Source of the DNA: Fimenecus sp045613585
Lineage (GTDB): Bacteria; Bacillota; Clostridia; Oscillospirales; Acutalibacteraceae
Assembly: GCA_045613585.1 (NCBI GenBank)
Contig: JAZLBG010000030.1
Location: 1 to 24,669, forward strand
Length of the DNA stretch: 24,669 nt
Reading direction: 5' to 3'
The position numbers were made by a program, and so were the translations under genes. Shown piece after piece: positions 22,401 through 24,669 of the stretch (positions are counted from its first letter, which is position 1; the number at the start of each line of letters is the position of its first letter). A model generated the notes under the pieces. That model made no database searches and had not been told where the DNA came from. It saw only the letters and a list, made by a program, of their open reading frames with translations.

Positions 22401-24669
22401 TAATGGTACTGGAACAGCCTGGTTTGATGATTATCAGCTTGAAAAGAGTGCAGGACCAAGCAGTTACAATCTTCTTGATAACTCAGGTTTTACAAACGGA
22501 AAAAAAGATTGGTCAGACGCTGCAACGCTTAAAACAATTAACGCTTTACCGGGATTTTCACAAGCTATTTATAAAGTTGGCTCACCAACTGAAAAATGGC
22601 TTGGACTTTCACAGTTCGTTTACCCAAATAACGGCAAAAAAGGCGATGTTTTCAGTATTGGTTCGTGGATTAAAGCCTATTCAGCACCTATAAACAATTT
22701 AAAAGACAACGGTGAAGGCGAAGAAGATGATGATGCATACAAACCTCGCTTTGCACTTGCATTACATTTTTATAACACTTCGGGTACGTGTATAGGTACA
22801 GAAGAAATTAAAGCAAATGACGACATTAATACATGGCAATTTGTTTCGGGCGAAGTTATTGCTCCTGCTGACTACAGCTATTGTTGCTTTGAAGTAATTT
22901 ATTACAGTAATGTCAACACCGTAATGATGACAGGCGGATTCTGCTATCGCGAAGAATTTGGACAAACTTACACTTATGATGAAGATGGTAATGTTATTTC
23001 AGCTGTTGATTTAGCAAACATTCAGTCAAAGTTTGCATATTTTGGAAACCAAATGGCAAAAATGCTAAATCCGTCGGGAAGCAGATATATTTATGCTCAT
23101 GACAGTAAATACAGACTTACTTATGCACTTTCATCAAGTGGTTTGCAGTATGGATTTACTTATGACGACAAAGGCAATGTTACCAAAACTCAAATTGCAA
23201 CACGAAAGCCTGTTTTGGAACTTGAAGACGGAAAAGAATATATTTTAGTAAATGCATATTCTGGTAAATCATTATATAGTGGGAATACGGGTGTTAAAGG
23301 TGATGATACTTGTACCATTAACTATAAGCCTACTTCAGCATATCAACAATGGCGATTAGAAGCCGTTTCAGGTGAAACAGATGTTTACAGAATTATTCCT
23401 GTGGCTTTTCCTGATAATGATTTTTGTCTTGATGTTGCAAGTAATGTTTCAACGGTTGGCGGAACAATACAGATTTATGACAGAGACAATTACCCTGCAC
23501 AGAAGTTTAAAATCACAAAGCAAAGTGACAATACATTTGTAATAACTACAGGTAGTTCTGATTACACATTGGCAATTGACGCACAATATGGTGGAAACGG
23601 CACTGAGGGCGTAAGGGTAATAAAGCAAAACTCTTATAGCACATCAAATCCCAAAGAAAGTGTTCGTTGGTATTTTTATCCTGTTGAAAAACCAATATCA
23701 AGAACTATTGTTACAACTGCCACATATACTGATAGTCAAAACTTTGTCAGCACACAAACTGACCAAAGAGGTAATGTGACAACATATAATTATAACGAAA
23801 CCAAAGGTACACTCACATCTTCAGTTGACCCATCAGGCAACACTACTTCGTATAGTTATGACACTAACACAAATGCTTTAAAATCTGTTGCATCAGCCGG
23901 AATGACAAATAGTTATAGTTATTCAAATGACAGACTTACAACTATTAATGTGAATGGTGGTACACGATATAAGTTCCTTTATGATAGTTTCGGTAGAACA
24001 ACTGCTACACAGGTAGGTAACGGAACAACATATAATAATTTGTCTACGCTTACTTATAATACTAATGGTCTAATGTCGAAACAAACCTATGGTAACGGTG
24101 ATTATATAAGCTTTACTTATGATAATCTTGACAGATTGACAGGTAAGTCATATAATGGTAGTAGTACAAATAAAGTAAAGTATTTTTATGGTGCAGACGG
24201 CAATATTGCACGCACTGTTGACTATTCAACAAATACTGATACAAAATACGTTTACGACCTTTCAGGCAGACTTGTCAGCATAAGGGACTATACAAACGGA
24301 AATTCTGAGCATTTAGGTGCTAAATCATTTGTAGAATACACCTATTCTAATAAAACAAACTATCTTACAGGTGTTAAGCATAAAAATGCGTTAGGTACGC
24401 AAAATATAAAATACACTTATGGTAGTATGAAATATGGTTATATACCTGACCATATTTATATAGTTGATTGGAACGACAAAACAGCCTTACGTTTCTATTA
24501 TGACGATTTAGGCAGATTAACAGGCAAAGTTCACGGTAAAGATATATTAACTACGCCGTTTGAAACATACTATTCATACGTTGATGTTGGCTCAACACGT
24601 ACAACATCAATGGTAAAAAAGATGTCCGTGCCTAATTTCAGTGTGTCATATAGTTATGAATATGATGCA
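19414..24669 (+). CDS. Secreted DNRLRE/YD-repeat (RHS-like) giant protein, 3' end outside window
   Basis: Open for 1752 codons to the window end with no stop. AAGGAGG precedes the ATG. A signal peptide covers about 1-32 (hydrophobic core FLSVLLVVQIAP, cut near IIADA). Then an N-terminal beta-rich region (about 70-305), a DNRLRE-like module (about 310-500, LHNVTKSWNSSS... and DLVRGWYSG), the RHS core start (about 523 on, NLMPVALSLVYNS), and YD-type repeats (FHYGD, VSFTYSSG). A jelly-roll/CBM-like insertion with FDDYQLEKS follows (about 850-1190). Next is a ricin-type lectin domain (about 1268-1426, QQWRLE, DVASN), then more YD repeats (YDSFGR, YDNLDRLTG, YDLSGRLV, YDDLGRLTG). Such proteins build a beta-cage around a variable C-terminal toxin; toxin and immunity genes would lie beyond 24669. 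Confidence 0.9.
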   Translation, partial: MEKGIKLACKILSVFLSVLLVVQIAPMQIIADAYHEATVDENTENTLGVNLDDIDTTDPEAEILAEETSKREQYVKHFRMSDGSYRATQYEVPVHFIQNDQWTDYDNTLTEVDADTEDGETASNKDLKNTLADYSVRLSKKTNGKKFVRIEKNGYKLSWYYKKANKVTAQITEITDDGDDATLEKLSSQVIYEEVYENTDFEYIVGSEGLKENIILKSEDTLTEFVAEYKANGLNPVQVNDKTIELRADDGTVIYTINAPYMTDANMEYSDGITLTLSNVKNNKFTVTTTLDEDWLNNNDRAYPVTVDPHLTTSQEWEDEACTSAYIASSTPSTCYGRNGNGYEGSLYVGYTNDRGKTRSLIKMTELPELGVADKVIYAEMAVWVYACYPELIMNLHNVTKSWNSSSVCWNSDITYDSEIIDYQVVQHIEETDTAAKNRWQHFEVTDLVRGWYSGEIANNGVLLRSDKETSTTQARARMFSTDYPTFATVRPVFVIHYRNMSGYEDYWSYTGVSAGRGGAASVNNFNGNFVFSQPITNGDGGNLMPVALSLVYNSNGTTPSHSLVGEKMQTNFHMYLRSEKGQLKTNGYRYYFNDSDGTRHWFWFESADATQAKDEDGLGYTLDIIEEDSDTICTRASYRITDKDKTKMYFHSNGRLVQITDTSGNSIILNYEYGDSDTIRIKSIVDGAGRTYKFHYGDTSNVALCTAIEDPAGRKVSFTYSSGYMTKITYPDGKSVSLTYSSGLMTKITAIDGTRAKIAYDSTSQKRVTTINWGTSDTNLLESYAFAYKQNETKITDLQDRKYTYQFNDFGQTTGIVSNKDGKAQYFDYTAPTENDSPNANKLISQSKVIHSVTNYMVNSDVEDALSGTYSISKPSTATTSTVTLDTTKGNLTKNSIKVYKPADSTDYVYAYQKFTNLSAGTYTFSCYVNTFGGTATGKGVHVGYRILDADGNITRSGATEPIMSTDGWERVSVTFDVASGEAVRIVTGFSYNSLNGTGTAWFDDYQLEKSAGPSSYNLLDNSGFTNGKKDWSDAATLKTINALPGFSQAIYKVGSPTEKWLGLSQFVYPNNGKKGDVFSIGSWIKAYSAPINNLKDNGEGEEDDDAYKPRFALALHFYNTSGTCIGTEEIKANDDINTWQFVSGEVIAPADYSYCCFEVIYYSNVNTVMMTGGFCYREEFGQTYTYDEDGNVISAVDLANIQSKFAYFGNQMAKMLNPSGSRYIYAHDSKYRLTYALSSSGLQYGFTYDDKGNVTKTQIATRKPVLELEDGKEYILVNAYSGKSLYSGNTGVKGDDTCTINYKPTSAYQQWRLEAVSGETDVYRIIPVAFPDNDFCLDVASNVSTVGGTIQIYDRDNYPAQKFKITKQSDNTFVITTGSSDYTLAIDAQYGGNGTEGVRVIKQNSYSTSNPKESVRWYFYPVEKPISRTIVTTATYTDSQNFVSTQTDQRGNVTTYNYNETKGTLTSSVDPSGNTTSYSYDTNTNALKSVASAGMTNSYSYSNDRLTTINVNGGTRYKFLYDSFGRTTATQVGNGTTYNNLSTLTYNTNGLMSKQTYGNGDYISFTYDNLDRLTGKSYNGSSTNKVKYFYGADGNIARTVDYSTNTDTKYVYDLSGRLVSIRDYTNGNSEHLGAKSFVEYTYSNKTNYLTGVKHKNALGTQNIKYTYGSMKYGYIPDHIYIVDWNDKTALRFYYDDLGRLTGKVHGKDILTTPFETYYSYVDVGSTRTTSMVKKMSVPNFSVSYSYEYDA

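Noticed and set aside
1202..22965. Many small frames opposite or inside the large genes, such as those antisense to 948-2078 and within 19414-24669
   Set aside because: Shadow frames of real genes; no RBS, no family features, and the main frames are long and domain-rich.

Overview
The window is AT-rich, with strong GGAGG-type ribosome-binding sites, many intrinsic terminators, a Spo0A-type DNA-binding domain and a large DNRLRE/YD-repeat surface protein. This points to a spore-forming clostridial Firmicute, probably gut-associated (Oscillospiraceae/Lachnospiraceae-like). The window is a mosaic of mobile and accessory DNA. No housekeeping gene, tRNA or rRNA was recognised.

Left part (1-7736): four independent plus-strand units. 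They are (i) a membrane-anchored and a lipid-anchored protein built from the same beta-rich repeat; (ii) a four-helix membrane protein; (iii) an operon of an ImmA/IrrE-type metalloprotease, a two-helix membrane protein and a Cys-cluster protein; (iv) a 713-residue protein with a PIN-nuclease-like domain, a coiled coil and two C-terminal membrane helices. Upstream of each unit I find the same bipartite element, TGTCACA-N16-CGAT followed by an AT-rich (TATAAT-like) stretch. The spacing is exactly 16 nt in all four; one copy has CATCACA. The element resembles promoters of ECF sigma factors (ECF41-type), so the island looks like one co-regulated stress or defence regulon. No sigma factor gene is present in the window.

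Middle (7737-13900): a minus-strand Tn7-like transposition operon tnsA-tnsB-tnsC-tniQ/tnsD with overlapping genes (14, 8 and 4 nt). TnsA is only 121 residues and its active site looks degenerate by hand alignment. Upstream of tnsA lies a cluster of TTTTTCGG/CCGAAAAA half-sites, then T/C-rich repeats and a gene-free stretch likely to hold the transposon right end. In Tn7 geometry the left island would be cargo, with the other end beyond base 1. There are no cas genes and no CRISPR array, so nothing supports a CRISPR-associated transposon.

Right part (13900-24669): a small conserved-looking protein gene behind a consensus promoter; a HEPN-like RNase candidate (R-x4-H) on the minus strand; a small basic protein; a gene-free ~560-nt segment packed with hairpins and ending in a terminator, the best candidate for a large structured RNA (ROOL/GOLLD-like size); a MobV/Pre relaxase with a possible oriT in front; a GIY-YIG (T5orf172) nuclease with a C-terminal RAMA/DUF4357-like domain; a stand-alone Spo0A effector domain; and the first 1752 codons of a secreted DNRLRE/YD-repeat (RHS-like) protein running off the window end.
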